This document shows positions 24,607 through 36,807 of a stretch of 64,000 nt of DNA, piece by piece; within the stretch, counting starts at the first letter, position 1; each line of letters opens with the position of its first letter. Under the pieces are notes generated by a model. That model did not search any database. It worked only from the letters and a program-made list of their open reading frames with translations, and was not told the origin of the DNA. The DNA comes from Apodemus sylvaticus. Taxonomy: Eukaryota > Chordata > Mammalia > Rodentia > Muridae. The position numbers and the translations under genes were made by a program. The stretch is taken from NCBI RefSeq assembly GCF_947179515.1, contig NC_067485.1:4599154-4663153 (forward strand), in the 5' to 3' direction.

Positions 24607-25791
24607 AAAAAAAACCAGTGTGTCACAGTAAAGAGAACCACGAATGTATTAGAAGTACTTAATCTGGATGAGAAGAAATCCCGCACTGTGCGTAATTATC
24701 TTGTTTTTCCTAAACAACACGTTGTAACTCTATGTGCTTTTGTGTGGCCTGTATGTCTGAGCATCTATCTTACACAGAGAATGCATTGTCCAGTTTTTTT
24801 TCTGAACTATATGTGCGAATACCACATTTTAAGGAAATACAGTATTGCAGAATAAAGACAACAAATGTAATGTGTTAGAAATACTTAATGTGGATGAGAA
24901 GAAATCACATATTTTGCGAAATCATCTTCTTTTTCCTAAACAACGCATTGTAACTCTATGTGCTTTGGTGTTGCGTGTATTTCTAAGCGTGTATCTTCCA
25001 CAGAGAATGCACTGTGCAATTTTCTGTCTGAAGAATATGTGCAAATACCACATTTATAGAAATACAGTGTTGCAGGTTAAAGGCAACCATGAATGTTTTA
25101 GAAATACTTAATCTGGACGAGAAGAAATCCCTCATTTTTCAAAATTATCTTGTTTTTTCTAAACAACATGTTGTAACTCTATGTGCTTTGGTGTTGGGTG
25201 TATGTCTAAGCATTTATCTTCCACAGAGAGTGCACTGTACAGTTTTCTCTCAGAAGAATATGTGTAAATACCACATTTTATGGAAATACTGTGTTGCAGA
25301 TTGAAGACAAACACGAATGTATTAGAAATATTTAATTGCGACTAGAAGAAATCCCGCAATGTGCGAAATTATCGTGTTTTTCCTAAACACCATGTGGTAC
25401 TTCTATTTGCAGTGGTGTTGCGTGTATGTCTAAGCATGTATCTTCCACAGAGAATGCACTGTACAATTTTATCTCGAAAGTATATGGGCGAATACGATAT
25501 TTTGAGGAAATACAGTGTTGCATAGTAAAGACAACCACAAATGTTTTAGAAATACTTAATCTGGACAAGAAATCCCTCATTTTTTGAAATTATCTTGTTT
25601 TTCCTAAACAACACGTTGTAACCCTATGTGCTTTGGTGTTGCGTGTATGTCTAAGCATGTATCTTCCAGAGAGAATGCACTGTACAGTTTTCTCTCAGAA
25701 GAATATGTGTAAATAACACATTTTAAGGAAATACAAGGTTGCAGAGTAAAGACAAAGACAAATGTATTAGAAATACTTCATTGCAACTATA

Positions 25792-25835
25792 AGAAATCCC
25801 GCAGTGGACAAGAAGAAATCCCGCATTGTGGGAAA
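25792..25835 (+). repeat. 22-bp partial duplication within a monomer
   Basis: Halves start at 25792 and 25814; paralog of the structure at 22651. Confidence 0.82.
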
Positions 25836-27037
25836 TTATCTTGTTTTTTCTAAAGAACACATTGTCACTCTATGTGCTTTGGTGTTGCGTGTATTTCTAA
25901 GCGTGTATCTTCCACAGAGAATGCATGGTACTAATTTCTCTTGGAAGAATATGTGTGAATACCACCTTGTAATGAAATAGAGAGTTCCAGAGTAATGAGA
26001 ACCATGAATGTTTTAGATATACTTAATGTGGACGAGAAGAAATCCCTCATTTTGAGAAATTATCTTGTTTTTCCTAAAGAACACGTTGTAACTCTATGTG
26101 CTTTGGTGTTGCATGTATTTCTAAGCGTGTATCTTCGAAAGAGAATGCACTGCACAGTTTTCTCTCGAAATTTTATGCGCGAATACCACTGTTTAAGGAA
26201 ATACAGTGCTGCAGAGTAAATACAAACACGAATGTATTAGAAATACTTCATTGCAACTAGGAGAAATCCCGCAGTGTATAAAATTATCCTGTTTTTCCTA
26301 AACAACACATGGAAACTCTATATGCTTTGGTGTTGCGTGTATATCTAAGCATGTATCTACACAGAGAATGCACTGTAGCAGTTTTATCTCGAAAGTATAT
26401 GGGCGAATACGATATTTTAAGGAAATACAGTGTTGCAGAGTAAAGACAAACGTCAATGAATTAGAAATACTTAATCTGGACGAGAATTCCTTCATCATGC
26501 GAAATTATCTTGTTTTTCCTAAACAACACGTTCTAACTCTGTGTGCTTTGATTTTGCTTGCGTGTCTAAGCTTGTATTTTCCACAGTGAATGCACTGTAC
26601 AATTTTCTCTCAGAAGAATATGTGTGAATACCACATTTTAAGGAAATACAGAGTTGCTGAATAATGACAACGACGAATGTTTTAGAAATACTTAATGTGG
26701 ACGAGAAGAAATCCCTCATTTTGAGAAATTATCTTTTTTTCCTAAAGAACACGGTGTAACTCTATGTGCTTTGGTGCTGCATGTATTTCTAAGCGTGTAT
26801 CTTCCACAGAGAATGCACTGTACAGTATTGTCTTGAAATTATATGCGCGAATACCACTGTTTAAGGAAATACAGTGTTGCAGAGTAAAGACAAACACGAA
26901 TGTATTAGAAATACTTCATTGCAACTAGAAGAATTCCCACAGTGTGCGAAATTATGGTGTTTTTCCTAAACAACACGTGGTAACTCTATGTGCTTTGGTG
27001 TTGCGTGTTTATCTAAGCGTGTATCGACACAGAGAAT

Positions 27038-27053
27038 GCACTGTAGTACTGTA
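27038..27053 (+). repeat. 8-bp tandem duplication, one mismatch
   Basis: Reads GCACTGTAGTACTGTA; the second unit has one substitution. Confidence 0.8.
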
Positions 27054-27606
27054 TAGTTTTATCTCGAAAGTATATGGGCAAATACGATATTTTAAGGAAA
27101 TACAGTGTGGCAGAGTACAGACAACCATGAATGTATTAGAAATACTTAATCTGGACAAGAAGAATTCCTGCATCGTGCGAAATTATCTTGTTTTTCCTAA
27201 ACAACACAGTGTAAATCTATTTGCTTTGGTTTTGCTTGTTTGTCTAAGCTTGTATTTTCCAGAGAATGCACTGTACAATTTTCTCTCAGAGGAATATGTG
27301 CGAAAAGCACATTTTAAGGAAATACAGAGTTGCAGAGTAATGACAACCACGAATGTTTTAGATATACTTAATATGGACGAAAAGAAATCCCTCATTTTGA
27401 GAAATTATCTTGTTTTTCCTAAACAACACGTTGTAACTCTAAGTGCTTTGGTGTGGCATGTATGTCTAAGAGTGTGTCTTCCACAGAGAATGCACTGTAC
27501 AGTTTTCTTTCAGAAGAATATGTGCAAATAACACATTTTAAGGAAATACAAGGTTGCAGAGTATAGACAAACACAAATGTATTAGAAATACTTCATTTCA
27601 ACTATA

Positions 27607-27650
27607 AGAATTCTCGCAGTGGATGAGAAGAAATCCCGCATTTCGGAAAT
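27607..27650 (+). repeat. 22-bp partial duplication within a monomer
   Basis: Halves start at 27607 and 27629. Both halves have extra substitutions, but the spacing is preserved. Confidence 0.8.
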
Positions 27651-28183
27651 TATCTTGTTTTTTCTAAAGAACACGTTGTAACTCTATGTGCTTTGGTGTT
27701 GCTTGTATTTCTAAGCGTGTATCTTCCACAGAGAATGCCCTGTCCAAATTTCTGTCGGAAGAATATGTGTGAATACCACCTTTTAAGGAAATAGAGAATT
27801 GCAGAGTAACGAGAACCATGAATGTTTTAGAAATACTTAATGTGGACGAGAAGAAATCCCTCATTTTGAGAAATTATCTTGTTTTTCCTAAAGAACACGT
27901 TGTAACTCTATGTGCTTTGGTGTTGCATGTATTTCTAAGCATGTATCTTCGAAAGAGAATGCACTGTACAGTTTTCTCTCGAAATTATATGCGCGTATAC
28001 CACTGTTTAAGGAAATACAGTGTTGCAGAGTAAAGACAAACACGAATGTATTAGAAATACTTCATTGCAACTAGGAGAAATCCCGCAGTGTGCGAAATTA
28101 TCGTGTTTTTCCTAAACAACATGTGGAAACTCTATGTGCTTTGGTGTTGCCTGTATATCTAAGCGTGTATCTACACAGAGAAT

Positions 28184-28199
28184 TCACTGTAGCACTGTA
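28184..28199 (+). repeat. 8-bp tandem duplication, one mismatch
   Basis: Reads TCACTGTAGCACTGTA; the first base is changed. Confidence 0.8.
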
Positions 28200-29380
28200 T
28201 AGCTTTCTCTTGAAAGTATATGGGCGAATATGATATTTTAAGGAGAGTACAGACAACCACGAATGTATTAGAAATACTTAATCTGGACGAGAAGAATTCC
28301 TGCATCGTGCAAAATTATCTTGTTTTTCCTAAACACCACGGTGTAAATGTATTTGCTTTGGTTTTGCTTGTGTGTCTAAGCTTGTATTTTCCACAGAGAA
28401 TGCACTGTACAATTTTCTCTCGGAGGAATATCTGCAAAAACCACATTTTAAAAAATACAGAGTTGCAGAGTAATGACAACCACGAATATTTTAGAAATAC
28501 TTAATGTGGACGAGAAGAAATCCCTCATTTTGAGAAATTATCTTGTTTTTCCTGAACAACACGTTGTAACTCTAAATGCCTTCGTGTTGCATGTATGTCT
28601 AAGCGTGTATCTTCCACAGAGAATGCACTGTACATTTTTCTATCGAAATTATATGTGCGAATACCACTGTTTAAGAAAATACAGTGTTGCAGAGTAAAGA
28701 CAACCAGAAATGTATTAAAAGTACTTAATCTGGACAAGAAGAAATCCTGCAGTGTACGAAATTATCTTGTTTTTCCTAAACAACACATTGTAACTCTATG
28801 TGCTTTGGTGTTGCGTGTATTTCTAAGCATGTATCTTCCACAGAGAATGCACTGTACACTATTTCTAGGAAAAATATGTGTGAATACAACATTTTAAGGA
28901 AATACAGAGTTTCAGAGTAGCGACAACCGTGAATGTTTCAGAAAAAAATTATTGTGGACGAGAGGAAATCCCTCATTTTGATAAATTATCTTGTTTTTCC
29001 TAAACAACACGTTGTAACTCTATGTGCTTTGGTGTTGCATGTATGTCTAAGCGTGTATCTTCCACAGAGAATGCACTGTACAATTTTCTCTCAAAATTAT
29101 ATATGCAAATACCACTGTTTAAGGAAATACAGTGTTGCAGAGAAAAGACAAGCACGAATGTATTAGAAGTACTTAATCTGGACTAGAAGAAATCCCATAT
29201 TGTGCCAAATTATCTTGTTTTTCTGAAACAACACGTTGTAACGCTATGTGCTTTGGTGTAGCGTGTATGTCTAAGCGTGTTTCTTCCATAGAGAATGCAT
29301 TGTACAGTTTTCTCTCTGAACTATATGTGAGAATACCACATTTTAAGGAAGTACAGTGTTGCAGATTACAGACGACCACG

Positions 29381-31560
29381 AATGTATTAGAAATACTTAA
29401 TCGCGGCCAGAAGAAATCCGGTATTGTGCAAAATTATCTTGTTTTTCCTAAACAAGACGTTGTACTTCTATGTACTTTGCTGTTGCGTGTATGTCTAAGC
29501 ATGTATCTTCCACAAAGAATGCACTGTACAGTTTTTTCTTGGAATAATATGTGCGAATACCACGTAATAAAGAAATACAGGGTTGCAGAGAAATGACAGC
29601 CACGAATGATTTAGAAATACTTAATGTGGATGAGAAGAAATCCCACATTGTGTGAAAATATCTTGTTTTTTCCTAAACAATACGTTCTAACTCTATGTGC
29701 TTTGGTGTTGCTTGTATGTCTAAGCCTGTATCTTCCACAGAGAATGCACTGTACAATTTTCTCTCTGAAGAATATGTGCGAATACCACATTTTAAGGAAG
29801 GACTGGGTTGCAGAATTAAGTAACCAAGAATATCTTAGAAATACTTATTCTGAACAAGAAGAAATCCCTCATTGTGCGACATTATCTTGCTTTTCCTAAA
29901 CAACACGTTGTAACTCTATGTGCTTTTATGTTGTGTGAATGTCTAAGCGTGTATCTTCCACATAGAATGCACTGTACAATTTTCTATCAGAAGAATATGT
30001 ACGAATACGACAATTTAAGGAAATACATTTTGGCAGGGTAAAGACAACCATGAATGTTTTAGAAATACTTAATCTGAACAAGAAGAAATCCCTCATTGTT
30101 CGAAATTATCTTGTCTTTCCTAAACAACACGTTGTAACACTATGTGCTTTAGTGTTGAATGTATATCTATGCTTAAATCTTCCATAGAGAGTGCACCTTA
30201 CATTTTACTCTCGGAAGAATATGTGTGAATACCACATTTTAAGGAAATACAGGGTTGCAGAGTAAAGACAACCACGAATGTTTTAGAAACACTTAATCGT
30301 GATCACAAGAAATTACCCAATGTGCAAAATTATCTTGTTTTTCCTAAACAACACGTTATAACTCTGTGTGCTTTGGTGTTGCATGAATATCTAAGTGGGT
30401 ATCTTCCAAACAGAATGCACTGTACAGTTTTTTCTCGAGAGTATTTGTGCGAATACCATATTTTAAGGAAATACTGTGTTGCAGAGTAAAGACAACCACG
30501 AATTTATTAGAAATACTTAATGTGGATGAAAGAAATTGTGCATTGCGCGAAATTATCTTGTTTTTCCTGAACAACAGGTTGTAACTCTCTGTGCTTTGGT
30601 ATTGCATGTATGGCTAAGCGTATATCTTCCACAGAGAATGCACTGTACAATTTTTCATGGAAGAATATGTGGACATACCACATTTTAAAGAAATACAGGA
30701 TTGCAGAGTAAAGACAAACATGAATGTTTTAGAAATTGTTAATCTGCATGAGAATAAATCCCTCATTTTGCAAAATTATCTTGTTTTTTCTAAACAATAC
30801 ATTGTAACTCTATGTGCTTTGGTGTTGCGTGTATGTCTAAGCGTGTATCTTCCTCAGAGAATGAACTGTACAGTTTTGTATTGAAATTATATGTGCGAAT
30901 AACACATTTTAAGGAAATACAGTGTTGCAGACTAAAGACAACCATGAATGTATTAGAAGTACTTAATCTGGACGAGAAGAAATCCCACCTTGTGCGAAAT
31001 TATCTTGTTTTTCCTATACCACACTTTGTAACTATATGTGCATTGGTGTTGTATGTATGTCTAAGCGTGTATCTTCCGCAGAGCATGCACTGTACAGTTT
31101 TCTTTCTGAACTATACGTGTGAATACCACATTTTAAGGAAATACAGTGTTGCAGAATAAAGACAACCATAAATGTATTAGAAGAAATCCTGCATTTTCAA
31201 AAATATCTTGTTTTTCCTAAACAACACGATGTAACTCTATGTGCTTTGCTGTTGCATGTATGTCTAAGCATGTATCTTCAACAGAGTATGCACTGTAAAT
31301 TTTTCTCTCGGAATTATGTTTGCGAATACCATATTTTATGGAAATACAGGGTTGCAGAGAAAAGACAACCACAAATGTTTTGGAAATACTTAATCTGGAC
31401 AAAAAGAAAACTGTCATTTTGCGAAATTATCTTGTTTTCCTAAACAACACGTTCCAATTCTATGTGCTTTGGTGTTGCGTGTATGTCTAAGTGTATATCT
31501 TCCACAGAGAATGCACTGTACAATTTTCTGTCTGAAGAATATGTTCAAATACCACATTTA
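29381..31560 (+). repeat. Satellite block with paralogs at 36-39 kb
   Basis: The distinctive stretch AAGGAAGGACTGGGTTGCAG with TAAGTAACCAAGAATATC (near 29795) recurs near 37000 and 38608. The stretch 30272-30540 matches 38859-39127 at offset 8587, including AAATTACCCAATGTGC. Confidence 0.8.
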
Positions 31561-32182
31561 TAGAAATACAGTGTTGCAGATTGAAGACAACCATGAATGT
31601 TTTAGAAATACTTAATCTGGACAAGAAGAAATCCCTCATTTTTCGAAATTATCTTGTTTTTCCTAAACAACATGTTGTACCTCTATGTGCTTTGGTGTTG
31701 CGTGTATGTGTAAGCATGTATCTTCCACAGAGTATGCACTGTACAGTTTTCTCTCAGAAGACTATGTGCGAATAACACATTTTAAGGAAAAAAATGGTTG
31801 CAGATTAAAAAGAACCACGAATGATTTAGAAATACTTAATCTGGACGAGAAGAAATCCTTCATTTTGTGAAATGATCTTGTTTTTCCTAAACAACCCGTG
31901 TTAACTCTATGTGCTTTGGTGTTGTGTGTATGTCTAAGCCTGTATCTTCCACAGAGAATGCACCATACAGTTTTTTCTCGAAAGTATATCTGCAAATAAC
32001 ACATTTTAAGGAAATACAAGGTTGCAGAGTAAAGACAAACACGAATGTATTAGAAATACTTCATTGCAACTAGAAGAAATCCCGCAGTATGCGAAATTAT
32101 CGTGTTTTTCCTAAACAACACGTGCTAACACTATGTGCTTTGGTGTTGCGTGTTTATCTAAGCATGTATCGACACAGAGAAT

Positions 32183-32198
32183 GCACTGTAGCACTGTA
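32183..32198 (+). repeat. 8-bp tandem duplication GCACTGTA, subfamily marker
   Basis: Perfect two-copy duplication, in a monomer with GTATCGACACAG like the one at 27038. Confidence 0.85.
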
Positions 32199-32309
32199 TA
32201 ATTTTATCTCGAAAGTATATGGGTGAATACGATATTTTAAGGAAATACAGTGTGGCAGAGTACAGACAACCACGAATGTATTAGAAATACTTTATCTGGA
32301 CAAGAAGAA

Positions 32310-32326
32310 TCCCGCATCGTGCGAAA
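32310..32326 (-). promoter_or_regulatory. CENP-B-box-like site
   Basis: Minus strand reads TTTCGCACGATGCGGGA. All nine essential bases match; one free position differs from the commonest form. It is the only full match found in the 18.5-36.2 kb subfamily block. Confidence 0.68.
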
Positions 32327-35087
32327 TTATCTTGTTTTTCCTAAACAACACAGTGTAAATCTTTTTGCTTTGGTTTTGCTTGTGTGTCTAAGCTTGTATT
32401 TTCCACAGAGAATGCACTGTACAATTTTTTCTCAGAGGAATATGTGCGAAAACCACATTTTAAGGAAATACAGAGTTGCAGAGTAATGACAACCACGAAT
32501 GTTTTAGATATACTTAATGTGGACGAAAAGTAATCCCTCATTTTGAGAAATTATTTTGTTTTTCCTAAACAACAAGTTGTACCTCTAAGTACTTTGGTGT
32601 TGCATGTATGTCTAATCGTGTGTCTTCCACAGAGAATGCACTGTACAGTTTTCTCTTGAAATTATATGTGTGAATAGCACTGTTTAAGGAAATACAGTGT
32701 AGCAGAATAAAGACAACCACGACTGTATTAGAAGTACTTAATCCGGACGAGAAGAAATCCTGCATTGTGCGAAATTATCTTGGTTTTCTTAAATAACACA
32801 TTGTAACTCTATGTGCTTTTGGTATTGCATGTATTTCTAAGCGTGTATCTTCCAACGAGAATGCACTGTAAAATTTTCTGTCTGAAGAATATGTGCGAAT
32901 ACTACATTTATAGAAATTCAGTGTTGCAGAGTAAAGCAACCATGAATATTGTAGGAATACTTAATCTGGAAGAAGAAATCCCTCATTTTCGAAATTTTCT
33001 TGGTTTTTCTAAACAACACGTTGTAACTCTATGTGCTTTGGTGTTGCGTGTATGTCTAAGCATGTATCTTCCACAGAGAATACACTGTACATTTTCTGTC
33101 AGAAGTATATGTGCAAATAACACATTATAAGGAAATACAATGCTGCAGATTAACGACAAAAACGAATGTATTAGAAATACTTAATTGTGACTAGAAGAAA
33201 TCCTGCAGTGTGCGAAATTATCGTGTTTTTCCTAAACATCATGTGGTAACTTTATTTGCCTTGGTGTTGCATGTATGTCTAAGCGTGTATCTTCCCCAGA
33301 GAATGCTCTGAACAGTTTTATCCCGAAAGTATATGGGCGAATAAGCTATTTTAAGGAAATACAGTGTTGCGTAGTAAAGACAACCACGAATGTTTTAGAA
33401 ATACTTAATCTGGCCGAGAAGAAATCCCTCATTTTTCAAAATTATCTTGTTTTTCCTAAACAACACATTGTAACTCTATGTGCTTTAGTGTTGCATGTAT
33501 GTCTAAGCATGCATCTTCCACAGAGTATGCACTGTAATTTTTCTCTCGGAATTATATTTGCGAATACCATATTTTAAGAAAATACAGGGTTGCAGAGAAA
33601 AGACAACCACGAATGATTTGGAAATACTTAATCTGGACAAAAAGAACACCCTCATTTTGTGAAATTATCTTGTTTTCCTAAACAACACGTTCCAACTCTA
33701 TGTGCTTTGGTGTTGCGTGCATGTCTAAGTGTATATCTTCCACAGAGAATGCACTGTACAATTTTCTGTCTGAAGAATATGTTCAAATACCACATTTATA
33801 GAAATACAGTGTTGCAGATTGAAGACAACCATGAATGTTTTAGAAATACCTATTCTGGACGAGAAGAAATCCCTCATTTTTCGAAATTATCTTGTTTTTC
33901 CTAAACAACACGTTGTACCTCTATGTGTTTTGGTGTTGCGTGTATGTCTAAGCATGTATCTTCCACAGAGTAGGCACTGTACAGTTTTCTCTCAGAAGAC
34001 TATGTGCGAATTACACATTTAAGGAAAAAAAGGGTTGCAGAGTAAAAACAACCTCGAATGATTTAGAAATACTTAATCCGGACGAGAAAAAATCCCTCAT
34101 CTTGTGAAATTATCTTGTTTTTTCTAAGCTACCCGTGGTAACTCTATGTGCTTTGGTGTTGCGTGTATGTCTAAGCATGTATCTTCCACTGAGAATGCAC
34201 TGTACATTTTCTGTCAGATGAATATGTGCAAATACCACATTTTAAGGAAATACAGTGTTGCAGATTAAAGACAAACAAGAATGTATGATAAATACTTAAT
34301 TGTGACTAGAAGAAATCCCGCAGTGTGCGAAATTATCGTGTTTTTCCTAAACATCATGTGGTAACTTTATTTGCCTTGGTGTTACATGTATGTCTAAGCG
34401 TGTATCTTCCCCAGAGAATGCACTGTACAGTTTTATTTCGAAAGTATATGGGCAAATAAGCTATTTTAAGGAAAAACAGTGTTGCATAGTAAAGACAACC
34501 ATGAATGTTTTAGAAATAATCTGGCCGAGAAGAAATCCCTCCTTTTTCAAAATTATCTTGTTTTTCCTAAACAACACGTTGTAACTCTATGTGCTTTGGG
34601 GTTGTGTGTATGTCCAAGCATGTGTCTTCCACAGAGTATGCACTGTACAGTTTTCTCTCAGAAGACTATGTGCTAATAACACATTTTAAGGAAAAAAAGG
34701 GTTGCAGAGTAAAAACAACCACAAATATTTTAGAAATACTTAACCTGGATGAGAAGAAATCACTCCTTTTGCGAAATTATCTTGTTTTTACTAAACAACA
34801 CGTGGTAACTCTATGTGCTTTGGTGTTGCGTGTATGTCTAAGCATGTATCTTCCTCAGAGAATGCACTGTACAGTTTTATCTTGAAAGTATATCTGCAAA
34901 TAACACATTTTAAGGAAATACAAGGTTGCAGAGTAAAGACAAACACGAATGTATTAGAAATACTTCATTGCAAATAGAAGAAATCACGCAGTGTGCAAAA
35001 ATATCGTGTTTTTCCTAAACAACACGTGGTAACTCTATGTGCTTTGGTGTTGCGTGTATTTCTAAGCGTGTATCTACACAGAGAATG

Positions 35088-35103
35088 CACTGTAGCACTG
35101 TAT
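35088..35103 (+). repeat. 8-bp tandem duplication GCACTGTA, last of the subfamily
   Basis: Perfect two-copy duplication; I found none downstream of this point. Confidence 0.85.
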
Positions 35104-35173
35104 AGTTTTATCTCGAAAGTATATGGGCAAATACGATATTTTAAGGAAATACAGTGTTGCAGATTACAGACAA

Positions 35174-35350
35174 CCACGAATGTATTAGAAATATTTAATC
35201 TGGAAGAGAAGAATTCCTGCATCGTGAGAAATTATCTTGTTTTTTTCTAAACAACACGTTGTAACTCTATGTGCTTTTGTTTTGCTTCTGTGTCTAAGCT
35301 TGTGCGAATACCACTGTTAAAGGAAAAACAGTGTTGCACAGTAAAGAGAA
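35174..35350 (+). repeat. Shortened monomer (177 bp)
   Basis: About 47 bp is missing: the sequence jumps from GTCTAAGCTTGT (35290s) directly to GCGAATACCACTG, skipping the CCACAGAGAATGC region. Confidence 0.8.
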
Positions 35351-36277
35351 CCATGATTGTATTAGAAGTACTTAATCTGGATGAGAAGAAATCCCACACT
35401 GAGCGAAATTATCTTGTTTTTCTTAAACAACATGTAACTCTATGTGCTTTGGTGTTGCCTGTATGTCTAAGCATGTATCTTCCACAGAGTATGCACTGTA
35501 AATTTTTCTCTCGGAATTATATGTGCGAATACCATATTTTAAGGAAATACAGGGTTGCAGAGAAAAGACAACCATGAATGTTTTGGAAATACTAAATCTG
35601 GACAAGAGGAAAACCCTCATTTTGCAAAATTATCTTGTTTTCCTAAACAACACGTTGCAACTCTCTGTGCTTTGGTGTTGCGTGTATGTCTAAGTGTATA
35701 TCTTCCACAGAGAATGCTCTGTACATTCTTTTCTAGGAAAAATATGTGTGATACAACATTTTAAGGAAATACAGAGTTTCAGAGTAAAGACAACCATGGA
35801 TGTTTTAGAAATACTTAATGTGGACGAGAAGAAGTCCCTCATTTTGAAAAATTATCTTGGTTTTCCTAAACAACACGTTGTAACTCTATGTGGTTTAGTG
35901 TTGCATGAATGTCTAAGCGTTTATCTTCCACAGAGAATGCACTGTACAGTATTCTCTCGAAATTATATGTGGAAATACCACTGTTTAAGTAAATACAGTG
36001 TGGCAGAGTAAAGACAAACAGGAATGAATTAGTTATACTTAATTGCGACTAAAAGAAATCCCACAGTGTGCGTAATTATCGTGTTTTCCTTAACAACAGG
36101 AGGTAAATCTATGTGCTTTTGTGTTGCGTGTATGTCTAAGCATGTATCCTCCACAGAGAATGCACTGTACCGTTTTAACTGGAGAGTATATGTGTGAATA
36201 CGATACTTTTGAGAAAGTGTTGCAGAGTAAAGACAACCACGAATGTATTAGAAATGCTTAATCTGGACGAGAAGAAA

Positions 36278-36294
36278 TCCCGCATTGTGCGAAA
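36278..36294 (-). promoter_or_regulatory. CENP-B-box-like site
   Basis: Minus strand reads TTTCGCACAATGCGGGA, a full match at the standard monomer position. Confidence 0.72.
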
Positions 36295-36682
36295 TTATCT
36301 TGTTTTTCCTAAACAACACGTTGTAACTCTATGTGGTTTGGTGTTGCATGTATGTCTAAGCGTTTATCTTCCACAGGGAATGCACTGTACAATTTTCTCT
36401 CTGAAGAATATGTGCGAATACCACATTTAAGGAAGTACAGGGTTGCAGAATTAAGAAACCATGAATATCTTAGAAATACTTAATCTGAACAAGAAGAAAT
36501 CTCTCATTGTGCGACATTTTCATTTTTATCCAAAACAAGACATTGTAACTCTGTGTGCTTTTGTGTTGCGGGTATGTCTAAGCGTGTATCTTCCACAGAG
36601 AATGCACTGTACAGTTTTCTTTCTGAACTATATGTGCGAATACCACATTTTAAGGAAATACAGTGTTGCAGATTACAGACAA

Positions 36683-36807
36683 CCACGAATGTATTAGAAA
36701 TACTTAATCACGACTAGAAGAAATCCCGTATTGTGCAAAATTTTTCTTGGAATAATATGTGCGAATACCACATATTAAGGGAATACAGGGTTGCAGAGAA
36801 AAGACAA
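36683..36807 (+). repeat. Truncated monomer (125 bp)
   Basis: About 99 bp is missing. ATTGTGCAAAATT runs straight into TTTCTTGGAATAATATG near 36740, with a T-rich joint. Confidence 0.82.

Larger units (their letters stand above)
22651..25791 (+). repeat. Multi-monomer unit, copy 2 (~3.1 kb, with inverted insertion)
   Basis: Copy of 19736-22650. It begins with a 22-bp partial duplication (AGAAATCC at 22651 and 22673). Offset to copy 1 is 2947-2950 until 24400 and 3146 after 24607; the 196-bp gain equals the inverted segment at 24401-24606. Confidence 0.84.
25792..27606 (+). repeat. Multi-monomer unit, copy 3 (short, ~1.8 kb)
   Basis: Third copy, starting with the same 22-bp partial duplication (25792 and 25814) and the TCTTCGAAAGAGA monomer near 26132. 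It is shorter by about six monomers than copy 2. The 8-bp duplication marker at about 26368 is contracted to GCACTGTAGCAG. Confidence 0.8.
27607..29380 (+). repeat. Multi-monomer unit, copy 4 (partial)
   Basis: Starts with the 22-bp partial duplication (27607 and 27629) and the CCTAAAGAACACGTT monomer at about 27892. A 17-bp deletion near 28240 removes the AAATACAGTGTTGCAG part of one monomer. It grades into other monomer types after about 28900. Confidence 0.78.
31561..36230 (+). repeat. Satellite block with ten- and five-monomer internal repeats
   Basis: 31581-32020 resembles 33819-34130 at offset 2238 (ten monomers), and 33132-33420 resembles 34250-34530 at about 1118 (five monomers). It contains the last two GCACTGTA duplications (32183 and 35088) and a 177-bp shortened monomer (35174-35350). 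Confidence 0.78.

Noticed and set aside
26944..27531. Longest open frame in the satellite (195 codons, plus strand)
   Set aside because: It spans about 2.6 monomers and stays open only because small indels happen to restore the frame. Its protein is the same repeated peptide found everywhere in the array, with no domain, no coding context and similar frames on the opposite strand.
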